DNA of 64,000 bases from Candidatus Sysuiplasma jiujiangense (GCA_019721075.1 JAHEAD010000003.1:62001-126000), one strand, 5' to 3'. Positions 1-12,000 are shown, counted from the first letter of the stretch. Notes: generated from the letters alone by a model not told the origin. Made by a program: numbers and translations.

Positions 1-144
1 ATAATACAGACAGCCGATTCGGTGAAACCGGATCTGATCGTCCTGGGAAACAGGGGGAGGGGGTTCAGGAGAGGTATTTTCTTCGGTTCCGTTTCACAGA
101 GAGTTGCCGCCGATTCGCCTGTATCGGTGATGATCGTCAAGTGA
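1..144 (+). CDS. Universal stress protein (UspA family), C-terminal fragment
   Basis: The frame is open from the window edge and encodes the last 47 residues of a UspA-type protein, so the gene starts outside the window. The fragment has the family's ATP-binding signature G-x2-G-x9-G-S (GNRGRGFRRGIFFGSVSQRV), preceded by a hydrophobic strand ending in LIVLG and followed by the final strand PVSVMIVK. UspA domains bind ATP or related nucleotides in the cytoplasm and are linked to stress responses. The stop codon overlaps the convergent alcohol dehydrogenase gene by 8 bp. The family call is firm for a fragment; the specific role is unknown. Confidence 0.85.
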   Translation: MIQTADSVKPDLIVLGNRGRGFRRGIFFGSVSQRVAADSPVSVMIVK

Positions 145-1141
145 TGTCCAGTACTGCGGCACCGTTTATTCTCGATTCCCTGAGAGCGAGGAGCGCCTCA
201 TTTGCCCGGAGCATCGGATATTCCTCCAGGACGCTCCTGATTTTCAAACTACCTGCAAGTCTCATAAATTCATTCGCGTCTGCCCTCGTGTTTGCCTCTA
301 CCGTTATAACCTTCTTTTCATGGAACAGATGCTTCTCATAATCCATATCCGATACCGCATTCATATGAATCAGCGGTATCGAGAGCGTGCCGCCGGGCTT
401 CAGGCATTCAAGTGCATCTTTCATTGCAATACCGCTCGGTGCAAAGAGCAGGGCAGAATCAAGTTTTTCCCTGAGGGCTGAAGGGGCATCGCCCGATACA
501 AATGACCCGGAGGCACCAAGCCTCCGCGCTAGCTCCAGGTGTTCTTCGGATCTGGACACGGCGGCAACTTCATAGCCGAGCATGTATGCGACCTGGCAGA
601 TTATATGAGCCGAACTGCCAAAACCGAATATACCTATTTTCCCGCCGGGCGAGGGTCTTGCAATCTTGAATGCGCGGTAACCGATAATACCGGAACACAT
701 CAGCGGTGCAGCCTGCGCGGAGGAAATTTCATCCGGTATGCGCAATACATAGGAGGAACGGGCAAGAACAAACTCGGCGAATGCGCCGTTTACGGTATAG
801 CCGGTAAAAATCTTTTCCGGGCACAGATTTTCCCTTCCGGAAACACAGTATTCGCATCTGCCGCATGTGCCGTGAAGCCAGGGCACTCCGACCCTTTCAC
901 CCGCTTCAACCTCAGTAACACCGCTGCCTGTGGCAACGACCCGTCCGATGCCCTCATGCCCGGGAATCAGCCGTTTGTCTGTCACGCCGAGATCGCCCTC
1001 GGCGATGTGCAGGTCTGTTCTGCAGACACCGCAGTTTTCCACCTTCACAAGCACTTCCCCTTCCGCGGGATTGCCGATTTCGACATCTTCCTGCTCCAGC
1101 CAGTAACCCGTCTTTCTGCTCGCAAGAGTCATTGCCTTCAT
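137..1141 (-). CDS. Zinc-dependent alcohol dehydrogenase (MDR superfamily)
   Basis: This encodes a cytoplasmic NAD(P)-dependent alcohol/aldehyde oxidoreductase of about 334 residues. The catalytic-zinc motif CGVCRTDLH lies near residues 37-45, GHEGIGRV follows, and the structural zinc cysteines are in CGRCEYC plus a later Cys (about residues 87-101). The Rossmann turn reads GIFGFGSSAH, with Ala in the third Gly position, a known variation. The start used is ATG at 1141 (MKAMTLASRK); the frame is open about 58 codons further upstream, but that extension does not match the family start. A second ATG lies 3 codons in. The 3' end overlaps the UspA gene. Substrate cannot be inferred; similar enzymes use primary alcohols. 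Confidence 0.9.
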   Translation of the reverse strand: MKAMTLASRKTGYWLEQEDVEIGNPAEGEVLVKVENCGVCRTDLHIAEGDLGVTDKRLIPGHEGIGRVVATGSGVTEVEAGERVGVPWLHGTCGRCEYCVSGRENLCPEKIFTGYTVNGAFAEFVLARSSYVLRIPDEISSAQAAPLMCSGIIGYRAFKIARPSPGGKIGIFGFGSSAHIICQVAYMLGYEVAAVSRSEEHLELARRLGASGSFVSGDAPSALREKLDSALLFAPSGIAMKDALECLKPGGTLSIPLIHMNAVSDMDYEKHLFHEKKVITVEANTRADANEFMRLAGSLKIRSVLEEYPMLRANEALLALRESRINGAAVLDIT

Positions 1142-1171
1142 CGTAACACAGATAAAAATTAACAGTTCTGG

Positions 1172-1192
1172 AACTAATAGTTTTTTATCGGA
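1172..1192 (+). promoter_or_regulatory. AT-rich promoter element between divergent genes
   Basis: The 69-bp gap between the divergent alcohol dehydrogenase (start 1141, minus) and the GNAT gene (start 1211, plus) contains an AT-rich block with TTTTTTATC about 25 bp before the plus-strand ATG. This fits a TATA box for a leaderless or short-leader transcript of the GNAT gene. The same block read on the minus strand could serve the dehydrogenase. It is inferred from composition and spacing only. Confidence 0.4.
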
Positions 1193-1210
1193 TGGCTCAA
1201 TCCCCAATGC

Positions 1211-2140
1211 ATGATAGGCGTTCAGGAAGTCAACCCGGCTGTTACGGACATAAAGAAGTTCATAATCCAGTTCGGCGAGCTGGTAAGAGCTTCCGGAGAG
1301 GATCTTCCAGCGCAATGGGCAGAAGAAAAGATAGACTCGATAAAGAACAGGCAGGAATACTGCTATGCGGCCGTCGATGGGAACAGGATCCTGGGCATTG
1401 CCGTGTTCAGCCAGAAGGAGGGAAGGGGTTTCTCATTTGTGTCGTGGGAAAACGAGGAAGTTGACAGGGAAGCGCTGCTTTTGCTTGTCAGAGAATATGT
1501 CAGCCGGCTCTCCCCAAGCTCATGGCTGAGAATCAGCGGAATACATCCGAATATACCTGAAGAGACGATGACATCCGTATGCGCCGGCCTCGGATTTCAG
1601 AAGAAGAAAAGAATCGAAATGTCAAGGGGTCTGGCAGACATACCGGAGGCGACTGAGCCGGAAGGCTCGTTTGCTCTTGTCCCTATAACGGATTTCACTG
1701 AAAGCGTCCTTTCAAGACTCGACTGGGAAAGCTACAGGAACACGCCCGATGAGGGCCTCTTCGCGAACAGTGCAGAGGAAAATGAGAAGATGATGCATTC
1801 TCTTCTTACGGGGGACTACGGACCGGTGATAAAGAACGCATCCGTATGTGCAGTGAACGACGGTAACCCGATTGCGATGATTGCCGTTACCGACATGGGT
1901 GACAAGGCATTTCTTGCAGATCTGAGCGTATCGCAAAATTACAGGAGAAAGGGACTGGGACGTTTCCTGATAACCAGGGCAATGAAGGAGGCTGCTCTGC
2001 TCAGGAAGAAGGAGATGTCTCTCTGGGTGTCTGAAGAGAATCTCGGGGCATTTGCGCTCTATAAGCAGCTTGGCTTCAGTGAGTTGAGGTCCGGGACATA
2101 CTACGTAAGGAAGAGCATGGCGGAAAATGCGGTCAAATAA
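1211..2140 (+). CDS. GNAT-family N-acetyltransferase, probably with two GNAT domains
   Basis: This is a 309-residue cytoplasmic protein. The C-terminal half (about 165-305) has a clear acetyl-CoA-binding motif A, NYRRKGLGRFL near residues 244-254, followed by the usual ALYKQLGF motif near the end. The N-terminal half also shows an alternating strand/helix pattern with a GLGFQKKKRIEMSRG segment like a GNAT motif B, so it looks like a degenerate first GNAT domain, as in other tandem GNAT proteins. The ATG at 1211 sits about 25 bp after an AT-rich element. No operon partner is evident: gyrB begins about 180 bp downstream behind its own promoter-like sequence. The acceptor substrate is unknown. 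Confidence 0.85.
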   Translation: MIGVQEVNPAVTDIKKFIIQFGELVRASGEDLPAQWAEEKIDSIKNRQEYCYAAVDGNRILGIAVFSQKEGRGFSFVSWENEEVDREALLLLVREYVSRLSPSSWLRISGIHPNIPEETMTSVCAGLGFQKKKRIEMSRGLADIPEATEPEGSFALVPITDFTESVLSRLDWESYRNTPDEGLFANSAEENEKMMHSLLTGDYGPVIKNASVCAVNDGNPIAMIAVTDMGDKAFLADLSVSQNYRRKGLGRFLITRAMKEAALLRKKEMSLWVSEENLGAFALYKQLGFSELRSGTYYVRKSMAENAVK

Positions 2141-2172
2141 CTGTTCCGCGGAATATGTTTCCAGCCTTGTGG

Positions 2173-2235
2173 TATTTAAATATTACTAATTTCGTAAATT
2201 GTGCCGGATCGCCGTATTCCGATAGGTTATTTATA
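2173..2235 (+). promoter_or_regulatory. Promoter region upstream of gyrB
   Basis: Two TATA-like elements, TATTTAAATATT near 2173-2184 and TTATTTATA at 2227-2235, lie in the roughly 180-bp gap before gyrB. Either could drive the gyrB-gyrA operon, giving a leader of tens of bases. The call rests on composition and position. Confidence 0.45.
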
Positions 2236-2311
2236 GGCTCAGATTATAGTGTTGGCAGCCATCGAAAAATCGCGGTTTTCAGCCGGATAAGGGAAGGGAA
2301 AAAGGCTCTAA

Positions 2312-4249
<1,938 letters not shown>

Positions 4250-4258
4250 GTGTTTTAG

Positions 4259-6895
4259 ATGACAGACGGAAGCATTTCACCGGAGCCTGCACCGAACAGG
4301 ATAATCAACAGGCCGATTGAAATCGAGATGCGGAAGGCTTACATCGATTATGCGATGAGCGTCATTGTGGGAAGGGCACTGCCCGATGTACGGGACGGAC
4401 TGAAGCCCGTTCACAGGAAAATACTGTTTGGAATGAATGAGCTTGGCGCCAATGCGGGAAGGGCACACAAGAAAAGCGCGAGGATTGTCGGAGAGGTGCT
4501 CGGCAAGTATCATCCTCACAGTGACATCGCAATCTACGATGCGCTGGTCAGGATGGCACAGACCTTTTCAATGCGGTACCCTCTCATAGACGGCCAGGGA
4601 AACTTCGGCAGCATTGACGGTGATACGGCAGCCGCAATGAGATACACTGAGTGCAGGCTTTCGCGAATTGCGGAAGAAATGCTGCAGGACATAGAGAAGG
4701 AAACAGTCAGAATGGTTGACAATTTCGATGCAACGCTCAGGGAGCCGGAGATCCTGCCCTCAAAGTTCCCGAACCTGCTCGTGAACGGGACAAGCGGAAT
4801 TGCGGTCGGCATGGCGACCAACATGCCTCCGCACAACCTCGGAGAGGTAGTTGACGGAATGAAGCACCTCATAGATAATCCAGAGGCTGATCTTTCGCAG
4901 CTGATGCAATTCATCAAGGGACCCGACTTTCCGACCGGTGGCACAGTATACGGTCTCAGCGGACTTGTCGATGCCTACACTTCCGGCAGAGGCAGGATAA
5001 CAGTCAGGGCAAAGACACATATCGAGGAGGAGGAAGGCAGAAAGAAGATCATCGTGGACGAAATACCGTACCAGGTGAACAAGAGTGCAATGCTCGAGGA
5101 CATTGCGCGCCTTGTCAAGGAGAAACGTGTCGAGGGCATCTCCGATCTCAGGGACGAATCGGACAGAAGCGGGATGAGAATTGTAATCGAACTGAAGAGG
5201 GATGCGATAGAGGACGTTGTTCTGAATCAGCTTTTCACGCACAGCCAGATGGAAGTCACCTTTGGCATAATCAACATCGCACTTGTCAACAATGAGCCCA
5301 AGGTGCTTTCGCTAAGGGAGCTCATGCGCAACTTCATCGATTTCCGCAGGGAAATAGTGAGGAAGAGAACGGAATTCGAGCTGAAGCAGGCAAGGGCGAG
5401 GATGCACATTGTTGAAGGGCTGATGGTTGCGATAGAGAACATCGACAGGATGATAGACATCATCAGAAAATCAACTTCAGGCGAAGAGGCAAGACTCAGG
5501 CTGATGGATGTTTCAGACTGGTCCACAGTCCCGCTGATAAACCGGCCTGAGCAGACTCGGGGATTCAGCCTTTCGGAGGAACAGGCAAAGGCAATACTGG
5601 ACATGAGACTGCAGAAGCTCACTGGTCTTGAGATGGACGGGGTGCGGACGGAGTACAGCGGTCTGATCGCAAGGATAGAGGATTACACCAGAACGCTGGG
5701 CGATGAAACAAGGATACTCACAATCATAAAAACAGAACTGGACGAAATCAAGGAGAAGTACGGTGACAAACGCCTCACTGAAATAAATTCCGAGGGACTT
5801 GAGATGACCATAGAGGACCTCATTCCCGACGAGGAGGTTGTTGTCACAGTGACCAGCAGGGGTTACGTGAAACGCGTCCCTCTGGCAACATACGAACAGC
5901 AGCACAGAGGGGGCAAGGGTCTTGCCGGCGTGGATACACATGAAGAGGACTACGTTGTGGACATGTTCGTGGCATCAACGCACAATTACATACTGTTCAT
6001 AACAAACAGGGGCAGGGCCTACTGGCTTAAAACATATGCCATACCCGCAGGATCGCGCCACAGCCCGGGCAGACCGATCGTGAATCTTCTTCCACGCCTC
6101 GAGGAAGGCGAGAAGGTTATTGACAACATACCGCTCAAATCGTTCGACGAGGGGCACTATCTGCTGTTCGCCACAAAGAGAGGGAAGGTCAAGAAGACAT
6201 CACTGATGGCATATTCGCACGTGAGGGCCATGGGAATAATTGCGGTTGGCCTTGAGGAAGGAGACGAAGTTATCGGCACCGTTCTCACGGACGCCAGCCA
6301 GGACGTTGTGCTCGCCACAAGGAACGGTTACGTCATCAGGTTCGGAGAGAGAGACGTAAGACCGATGGGAAGACAGGCGGCAGGGGTCAGGGGCATAAGG
6401 CTGCGCGAAGGGGACGAGGTGGTGAGCATGGAATGCTCTTCCAGCGAAGGGAATGTGCTTCTCACGGTAACCGAAAACGGATACGGCAAACCGTCGTGGG
6501 TGGGCGAATACAGAAAGATGAGACGCGGCGGAAAGGGCGTAATAACAATAAAGACCACCGAGAGAAACGGGAAGGTCGTCGCTGTCAGGGCATTCAATTC
6601 CGGTGACGAAGTACTGCTCACATCGGAAAGCGGGATGGTCATACGTGTACCCATAGACGACATAAGGGTCATGGGGAGAAATACGCAGGGGGTGAGCATC
6701 ATGAAACTCGAAAGCGGCGACAGGGTCACGGCGATGACGCGGCTCGTCGGCTCGGAGATGGAGGAGAGGGTGATGAAGGAAGGGGAGCAGGAGGAGATGA
6801 TGAAGAAAACGCTTTCCCGGGAGCCTCCGGCAGACACAAAGCCGCTGCCGGACAGCAAACTCATTGAGCCGAAGGAAAAGGAAACGGATGAGTGA
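4259..6895 (+). CDS. gyrA: DNA gyrase subunit A
   Basis: This is the DNA cleavage/religation subunit, 878 residues. The catalytic tyrosine is in [11 protein letters not shown] (about Y128), preceded by the quinolone-region sequence [20 protein letters not shown]. The C-terminal domain has six-bladed pinwheel-type repeats and a GyrA box variant, QQHRGGKG (about 545-552, canonical QRRGGKG), supporting a gyrase able to wrap DNA rather than a topo IV. The last about 35 residues form a charged, Pro/Glu/Lys-rich tail. It lies 9 bp after gyrB with a GGTG-type ribosome site. The first-position R-to-H change in the GyrA box keeps the RGGKG core. Activity (supercoiling versus relaxation) cannot be read from sequence. 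Confidence 0.97.
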   Translation: MTDGSISPEPAPNRIINRPIEIEMRKAYIDYAMSVIVGRALPDVRDGLKPVHRKILFGMNELGANAGRAHKKSARIVGEVLGKYHPHSDIAIYDALVRMAQTFSMRYPLIDGQGNFGSIDGDTAAAMRYTECRLSRIAEEMLQDIEKETVRMVDNFDATLREPEILPSKFPNLLVNGTSGIAVGMATNMPPHNLGEVVDGMKHLIDNPEADLSQLMQFIKGPDFPTGGTVYGLSGLVDAYTSGRGRITVRAKTHIEEEEGRKKIIVDEIPYQVNKSAMLEDIARLVKEKRVEGISDLRDESDRSGMRIVIELKRDAIEDVVLNQLFTHSQMEVTFGIINIALVNNEPKVLSLRELMRNFIDFRREIVRKRTEFELKQARARMHIVEGLMVAIENIDRMIDIIRKSTSGEEARLRLMDVSDWSTVPLINRPEQTRGFSLSEEQAKAILDMRLQKLTGLEMDGVRTEYSGLIARIEDYTRTLGDETRILTIIKTELDEIKEKYGDKRLTEINSEGLEMTIEDLIPDEEVVVTVTSRGYVKRVPLATYEQQHRGGKGLAGVDTHEEDYVVDMFVASTHNYILFITNRGRAYWLKTYAIPAGSRHSPGRPIVNLLPRLEEGEKVIDNIPLKSFDEGHYLLFATKRGKVKKTSLMAYSHVRAMGIIAVGLEEGDEVIGTVLTDASQDVVLATRNGYVIRFGERDVRPMGRQAAGVRGIRLREGDEVVSMECSSSEGNVLLTVTENGYGKPSWVGEYRKMRRGGKGVITIKTTERNGKVVAVRAFNSGDEVLLTSESGMVIRVPIDDIRVMGRNTQGVSIMKLESGDRVTAMTRLVGSEMEERVMKEGEQEEMMKKTLSREPPADTKPLPDSKLIEPKEKETDE

Positions 6896-6934
6896 TTTTA
6901 ACAAATTAGTGCAGATGCAACTCGTCTGGTAATC

Positions 6935-6942
6935 TTTATATT
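6935..6942 (+). promoter_or_regulatory. TATA box of the RecA/KaiC-like ATPase gene
   Basis: TTTATATT lies 36 bp before the TTG start at 6978. A transcript starting about 25 bp downstream of it would have a leader of roughly 10-15 bases. It separates this gene from the gyr operon. Confidence 0.6.
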
Positions 6943-6977
6943 GAATGCGCCTGAATTGTTGAAACGGTGCATATTGA

Positions 6978-7682
6978 TTGCTCAGGGATACTGTTTCAGG
7001 TCTGGAAAAAATAATCAGGAATGACGTTGAGGCGCCGAAGGTTGTCCTTGTAATCGGGCCGCCCGGCTCGATGAAGACATCCTTCTGCTTTTCAGTAATG
7101 TCGAAACATCTTTCCGGAAGCGGCGAAATAGGGCTCTACCTCACGCTTGAGGAGACCACGGAAAGCCATACAAAGAACATGAAGAGTCTGGGAATAGACT
7201 TCGGCCGCAACCTGTTCGTTTCCGACTTCACGGATATCAGGGAACTGGAGCTCGTCGGCGACGATGCGGAAATGGACTACATATCACTGATTGAAAGGCT
7301 GGTAAAAAACTTCAAGCAGAAGCATGGAAAGGCATTCACGATGCTTACCATTGACTCGCTCGGAGCACTGTACTCACTGATGGAGGACGGCGTTTCCCTC
7401 AGGAAGAGCATGTATCACTTTTTCAAGAATCTGAGGGAAATGGGGCTGTTCACGATGCTTATCATGGAAGGGAGCATCGCAGAAGGCAGATTCTATGCGG
7501 GAACCGAAGCGTTCCTGAGTGACGGTGTTGTCTATCTGGGCATGGACAGCAACCGGGGCAAGATCACCAGATTCGTCCAGATTGGTAAAATGAGGGCATG
7601 CGACCACAGCATGGAGAGGCACGCGCTGGAAATCGGAAGAGGTGGTCTGCAGGTACTCGGACCGCTTCTCGGCAATATGTAG
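6978..7682 (+). CDS. RecA/KaiC-like (RAD55-type) ATPase
   Basis: This is a 234-residue single-domain RecA-superfamily ATPase. The Walker A motif GPPGSMKTS (about residues 26-34) has Met where the third Gly usually is; the Walker B strand is TMLTIDS (about 120-126). The C-terminal KMRACDHSMERHALEIGRGG closely follows the KaiC-family pattern of Lys-Met-Arg, His and a final L-x-I strand. The start must be TTG at 6978 or later, because an in-frame TGA immediately precedes it (6975-6977). The next genes on the strand are a coiled-coil/zinc-ribbon protein (from 7883) and a giant membrane protein, and a fused version of the first two is seen at 32238-33884. Function is not known; such proteins act as regulatory ATPases in archaea. 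Confidence 0.8.
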   Translation: MLRDTVSGLEKIIRNDVEAPKVVLVIGPPGSMKTSFCFSVMSKHLSGSGEIGLYLTLEETTESHTKNMKSLGIDFGRNLFVSDFTDIRELELVGDDAEMDYISLIERLVKNFKQKHGKAFTMLTIDSLGALYSLMEDGVSLRKSMYHFFKNLREMGLFTMLIMEGSIAEGRFYAGTEAFLSDGVVYLGMDSNRGKITRFVQIGKMRACDHSMERHALEIGRGGLQVLGPLLGNM

Positions 7683-7870
7683 GCTGATGACGCGAAAGTG
7701 ACGGCATACCGTGACTGAAAAACAGAGACGAAGAGAGTTGTTTGCTTAAACGATAAGCGGATGAAAAGTGCTTAATATAGTCAGTTCGTGTTATGAAACA
7801 GAATGAATAAACATATGTGCTTTCGGATCGTTGACTGGACATCCGGCCTGATGCACGCTTGTTTGTTTCC

Positions 7871-7879
7871 GGAGGAGTG
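7871..7879 (+). promoter_or_regulatory. Strong Shine-Dalgarno site that fixes the 7883 start
   Basis: GGAGGAGTG lies with its GGAGG core 7 bp before ATG 7883. A TTG 24 bp upstream (7859) is in the same frame but would put this site inside the gene, so ATG 7883 is preferred. A promoter-like CTTAATATAG is near 7769-7778. Confidence 0.7.
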
Positions 7880-7882
7880 GTA

Positions 7883-8815
7883 ATGGGTTCAAGTGAAACA
7901 CCTATATGGCAGGTAATCGAAGAAACTGCGACCAAGCTTAAGAAGCAGCACGAAGAGATGAACACCAGGCAGGAGAGTCTGGACAGAAAGGAACAGGAAT
8001 TGAATTCCAAGCAGGGACTGCTTGATGAGAAGGAAAGAGGTCTCAATGCAAAGGAAAGCAGCCTCAACGAACTGCAGTCCGTGCTGACGGGCAGGGAGAG
8101 CAAAATAGCCCAGAAGGAAAATGACATTCATGCAGCAGAGTCGGCTCTGAACACGAAAATAGCGGAAGTGCAGAGCAAGGAAATTGAGCTCAACGGTAAA
8201 GAGAAGCTTATGGCATTCAGAGAGCAGAATCTGGAGGCAAAGGCCTCCGAACTGAATACGCTTGAAAAGGATGTAAAGGAGAAGCAGTCTGCATTGAAGG
8301 GCAAGGAAGACGAACTGCTGAAGCAGGAGCAGGAACTCAAGCAGATAATCGAGCAGGTGGTTGCGAGGAGACAGTCCATTGTCATGCTTGAGGAGACGCT
8401 GAGAAAGGAGCTTCAGAATATGAGACCGGCGGATGCGACACTGCCGAAGGAGCAGGAAGCGCATGTGCGCCAGCAGCAGCCGCAGGCAAGACCTGAACCG
8501 GTTCATGCTGCACCGGATACGAAGAAACTTGCCGAAGACGAAATGTACTGCAGCAACTGCAATGCCATCATAAGCAGGGATGCGGTCATCTGCTACTCAT
8601 GCGGCGCAAAGGTGAACGAGACGGCACAATCCCAGAGTGATCTCGCCGAAGACGAAATGTACTGCAGCAACTGCAATGCCATCATAAGCAGGGATGCGGT
8701 CATCTGCTACTCATGCGGACAGCGAGTTACACCACAGGGGGAAAACGCCAATCACGGGACCCAGAACAGTGCAGGTGATGATTCCAGGAAGATCATAAAA
8801 AAGAAGATCGCCTGA
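7883..8815 (+). CDS. Coiled-coil protein with two C-terminal zinc ribbons
   Basis: This is a 310-residue soluble protein with no recognised enzyme domain. Residues about 15-185 form a long coiled coil of repeated short units rich in KE..L and EL..K. A Pro/Gln-rich linker follows (about 185-210). Two zinc ribbons of the form YCSNCN-x12-CYSCG sit near residues 222-241 and 260-279. The ribbons are an exact tandem duplication at DNA level: 74 identical bases at 8531-8604 and 8645-8718. The tail is basic (RKIIKKKIA). The neighbouring RecA-like ATPase and the giant membrane protein, which has the same type of ribbon in its cytoplasmic tail, suggest an adaptor or scaffold role. That is inference. 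Confidence 0.75.
   Translation: MGSSETPIWQVIEETATKLKKQHEEMNTRQESLDRKEQELNSKQGLLDEKERGLNAKESSLNELQSVLTGRESKIAQKENDIHAAESALNTKIAEVQSKEIELNGKEKLMAFREQNLEAKASELNTLEKDVKEKQSALKGKEDELLKQEQELKQIIEQVVARRQSIVMLEETLRKELQNMRPADATLPKEQEAHVRQQQPQARPEPVHAAPDTKKLAEDEMYCSNCNAIISRDAVICYSCGAKVNETAQSQSDLAEDEMYCSNCNAIISRDAVICYSCGQRVTPQGENANHGTQNSAGDDSRKIIKKKIA
8531..8604 (+). repeat. Direct repeat copy 1 (zinc-ribbon duplication)
   Basis: This 74-bp stretch is identical to 8645-8718. The offset of 114 bp is 38 codons, so the frame is kept. It encodes AEDEMYCSNCNAIISRDAVI followed by the CYSCG half of the ribbon. Complete identity at synonymous positions implies a recent duplication or ongoing gene conversion. 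Confidence 0.95.
8645..8718 (+). repeat. Direct repeat copy 2 (zinc-ribbon duplication)
   Basis: This is the second copy of the 74-bp zinc-ribbon repeat, identical to 8531-8604, inside the same coding region. The 40 bp between the copies encode the linker, which is not duplicated. Confidence 0.95.
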
Positions 8816-8921
8816 ATGCACTGAATGCATTGCCGAAACAAACCCTTTTAATATCCCCTTTTCCGGTATTTTTAAAAACAGCTGCGTCAAACCAGCACCT
8901 GTTTTGGACGCATTTTCGCTC

Positions 8922-8927
8922 TTTTTT
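8922..8927 (+). terminator. Possible T-rich terminator after the coiled-coil gene
   Basis: A run of six T follows the coiled-coil gene by about 105 bp, and further T-rich runs lie at about 8845-8875. Archaeal termination commonly uses T-tracts. No strong hairpin was seen. The call is tentative. Confidence 0.3.
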
Positions 8928-8972
8928 CAGGCAGCGGCAGTTGGGGATTGCTTTGATAATTACAGAAAAGCA

Positions 8973-9006
8973 TTTTTATATCGCACGATAACTCAAATTT
9001 TTTAAA
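8973..9006 (+). promoter_or_regulatory. Promoter of the giant surface protein gene
   Basis: TTTTTATATC at 8973-8982 is a good TATA box 55 bp before ATG 9037. A second AT-rich element (TTTTTTAAAC, about 8997-9006) is about 31 bp before the ATG and could give a leaderless message. The ribosome site before ATG 9037 is weak (GCGGGT). Confidence 0.5.
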
Positions 9007-9036
9007 CTGTTAATCGCGCTTGAAGCGGGTAAAATT

Positions 9037-12000
9037 ATGCAGAGATCCAGAGCAGAACTGATCAGACTTGCGTGCATGTCTGTTGTTGCGCTGTTTGTAA
9101 TGTCCGCAATGTTCGGAGGAATAGGGAATACCCCTGGAGCGAATGCTGCAAGGCCGGATGCCCTTATATCCTCGCAGCAGGGAGGCAATGTGACCGTCGG
9201 AACGGGATACAGCCTCACCAGCTGGAATTTGAGCGGAGGCACCCAGGTAATGCAGGGCAACCTCACGATCAGGGAAGGGGGCGTTGTCAGGCTGTCCAAC
9301 GAAACAATGATGTTCGACGAGTTTGCATCTAGCGGAACCTACCCGGGAGCATCGATATTCCACATCACTGTAGAGGACGGAGGCAGGCTCATAATGAGCC
9401 ATTCGACAGTGACGACCAATCTGCAGCTACTCAACGACATACCGGTGCTGGGCGTATTTGAGAGCAACGGAGCATCAATTCTGATGCAGGACAATTCATC
9501 CTTTGTTTTCCCCGGGCAGTTTGTCGTATACAGCTCAAACTTCACTATGATTGACTCATCGATAAGCGGTTTCAGTGCATCCCAGTTCAACCCCAACTAC
9601 ATCAACGAGAGTGTTTTCCCGCCCAATGTGTTTGCAAATCCTCCGGTGTCTTCGTTCTATTCCGCGAACGTACTGCTTCAAAATTCAAAGATTTACATGT
9701 ATTCACTGCACGGGCCATACAATCAGACTACGGTGTTCGTCGAACACTATCCCTTTGCATCTGACAGCGCACAGAAGAACAGCGTGTCTTACAGCCTTGA
9801 GGCCTTACCCACTTCGGTATTCAGGCAGGCACCCCTTGCCGATACAACAACCAACCAGAACATATTCAATCTCACGGCATTTGACCAGTCAAACTATGTG
9901 GTTCAGGCCGGACATCAGCTTTCGGTGACTAACTTCACGACCGGGGGCCTGAACGAGCCGCTGGGCGCGGTAACGCTTAATGTGGAATACGAAACGAGCG
10001 GAGCAACATCAGGGACACCGGCTACAGTCTACTGGGCATACGGAAACACCACGGATCCTGTGCAGCAGGCTTCACTCATCAATACTGCGACCTACTATGC
10101 TCCGAATGCCAACAACTATTACACCTCCTCCATAACCCTCCCTGGAGGGCTTACAGAAAATGATCTCAGCAGGATAATTGTCTGGATATACGTTTCATCT
10201 GGAACACTGCTTGTCAACAAGCTCTGGTTCCTGATGACTATTAACCAGCCGGCTTACAAGAATATGACAATAGGCGGTGCTTCAAGTTTCACAGCAATTG
10301 ACAGCTTCATCGACGCGAATTTCATAGACAGCGGAGCATTGCATGATGCTATTTCCGTTGCAGACACTGCTCATGCCTATCTCTATGGCGTCACGGTAAA
10401 TCAGTCAGTCACCTCCGGATACACCGGCCCGTTCGTGCCGGCCATAGTGGGACAGATTGCGTCGATGACAGCGAAGGCGGCGACTTTTGGACCTTCAAAC
10501 ACAGCAAGTCCGACGGAATTGAATCTGCTTGACTCCAACACATCCACCTACTACAACATAACCGCTGGAAGCGCTATGCAGACCTATGGAATGAATGTTT
10601 CAGGAGGCGTTTCGCTCAACACACAACTCAAGTCTGCGACACTATATTTGTATACAAACACGGTAACAGCGCAAGAAGTATTGATAGGCCAAATAGGAGA
10701 ACCTATTTCTAATTACGTTTCGACAGGCATTACTATAGGAAGCAACGGAATTGGTCAATATTCTGCGAATCTGAATTCCTTGGGCATAACCAATCTAAAT
10801 GAACTGAAAAACTTGGTTGTCTATATCGACAATAGCGGCGGTGTAACAATAAGCATAAAGGATCTCAGGGTGCAGGCCCAGATTCTGCCCCAGGCATACA
10901 TTTACAGATTTGCGGATGTCACCGTCCACAATGGACAGGGACTCCCTGTAAACAACAGCAGACTGAGTTTCAAATACAGCAGCAGCACCCCAACAAACGT
11001 TTCTGCGGGAACATCCGCAGGATATTATGTGGCACCTCTCAACAACTATCAGATGACGCCGCCTTCATCCGTCCTCTCATATCTTGGAAAAACATCTTCA
11101 AACTACAACGTGACCAACTACTTCGGAAATGCTGTAGTGCCGCTGCTTACAGATCTGATAGATTATTCCACATACCCGGACTCGATGTTTGTCGGAAACT
11201 ATACAATGACTGTCATTTACAATGGAGCTGATTTCGGTTTCTCAATGGCCTTTGAGCCGTTCCCGAATATTACGGCAGCTTCACAGCTTGTCTACTTTAA
11301 TGTGTCCATTCCTGTCACTGTACCGCTCCCGCTCGTTCTGGTGGGAAAGCCATATGTCACACCGTCATTTGTTTACCAGAACCAGACCGGACAGATTACT
11401 TTCAATATCACCGATGACGCTCAGACCGGAATTAATTCCATTACGATAAATGTATCAGACGGAGCGAACGGACAACTCGTTTCGAGCGAAAATGTAGTTA
11501 CATCATTAAGTCCGTTAGAGACCAAAACAATCACTCTTCCATGGACTTTTTCCGCTGCCGGCAACAATTCAATAAGCGTGAATGCCAACCCGAACAAGAC
11601 TGTTCCCGAGTCCAGCTATTCCGGAGACTTCAACTCGACACTCTTCTATGTTGAACCCAATTTACCCGAGCTTGTAGTATCATCTTCGGGAATAACGTTC
11701 AACCCGAGCCCGGCTTTCAGCGGAAAGGCTGTCGTGATAACTGCCACCATACAGAATACGCTTGGAAGAGCGGGAGTCAAAAATCTGACTGTCGGTTTCT
11801 ATTACGGTAACCCGCTCAGCGGCGGAACACTGATCGGCACCGGTATCACCAGCGTGTCAGCAGGCGGAACCAACACCACATCAATAAGCTGGATACCGAC
11901 AACAATAGGCTCAGTGCCAATCTATGTTTACATAGATCCGTCGCAGACAATCGTGCAATACAGCCACGCGGGAAACCTGAATTACAGCGTGTTGCTGATT

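Noticed and set aside
26-60. Possible GTG start inside the UspA fragment, giving a short independent gene
   Set aside because: The frame is open to the window edge and the start of the domain is missing, so it is a truncated gene, not a short one.
539-1162. 207-codon plus-strand frame opposite the alcohol dehydrogenase
   Set aside because: It is a shadow frame. The minus-strand frame has clear zinc-dehydrogenase motifs.
6200-6904. 234-codon minus-strand frame opposite gyrA
   Set aside because: It is a shadow of the gyrA frame: composition is rich in His, Arg and Leu, there is no start signal and no family resemblance.
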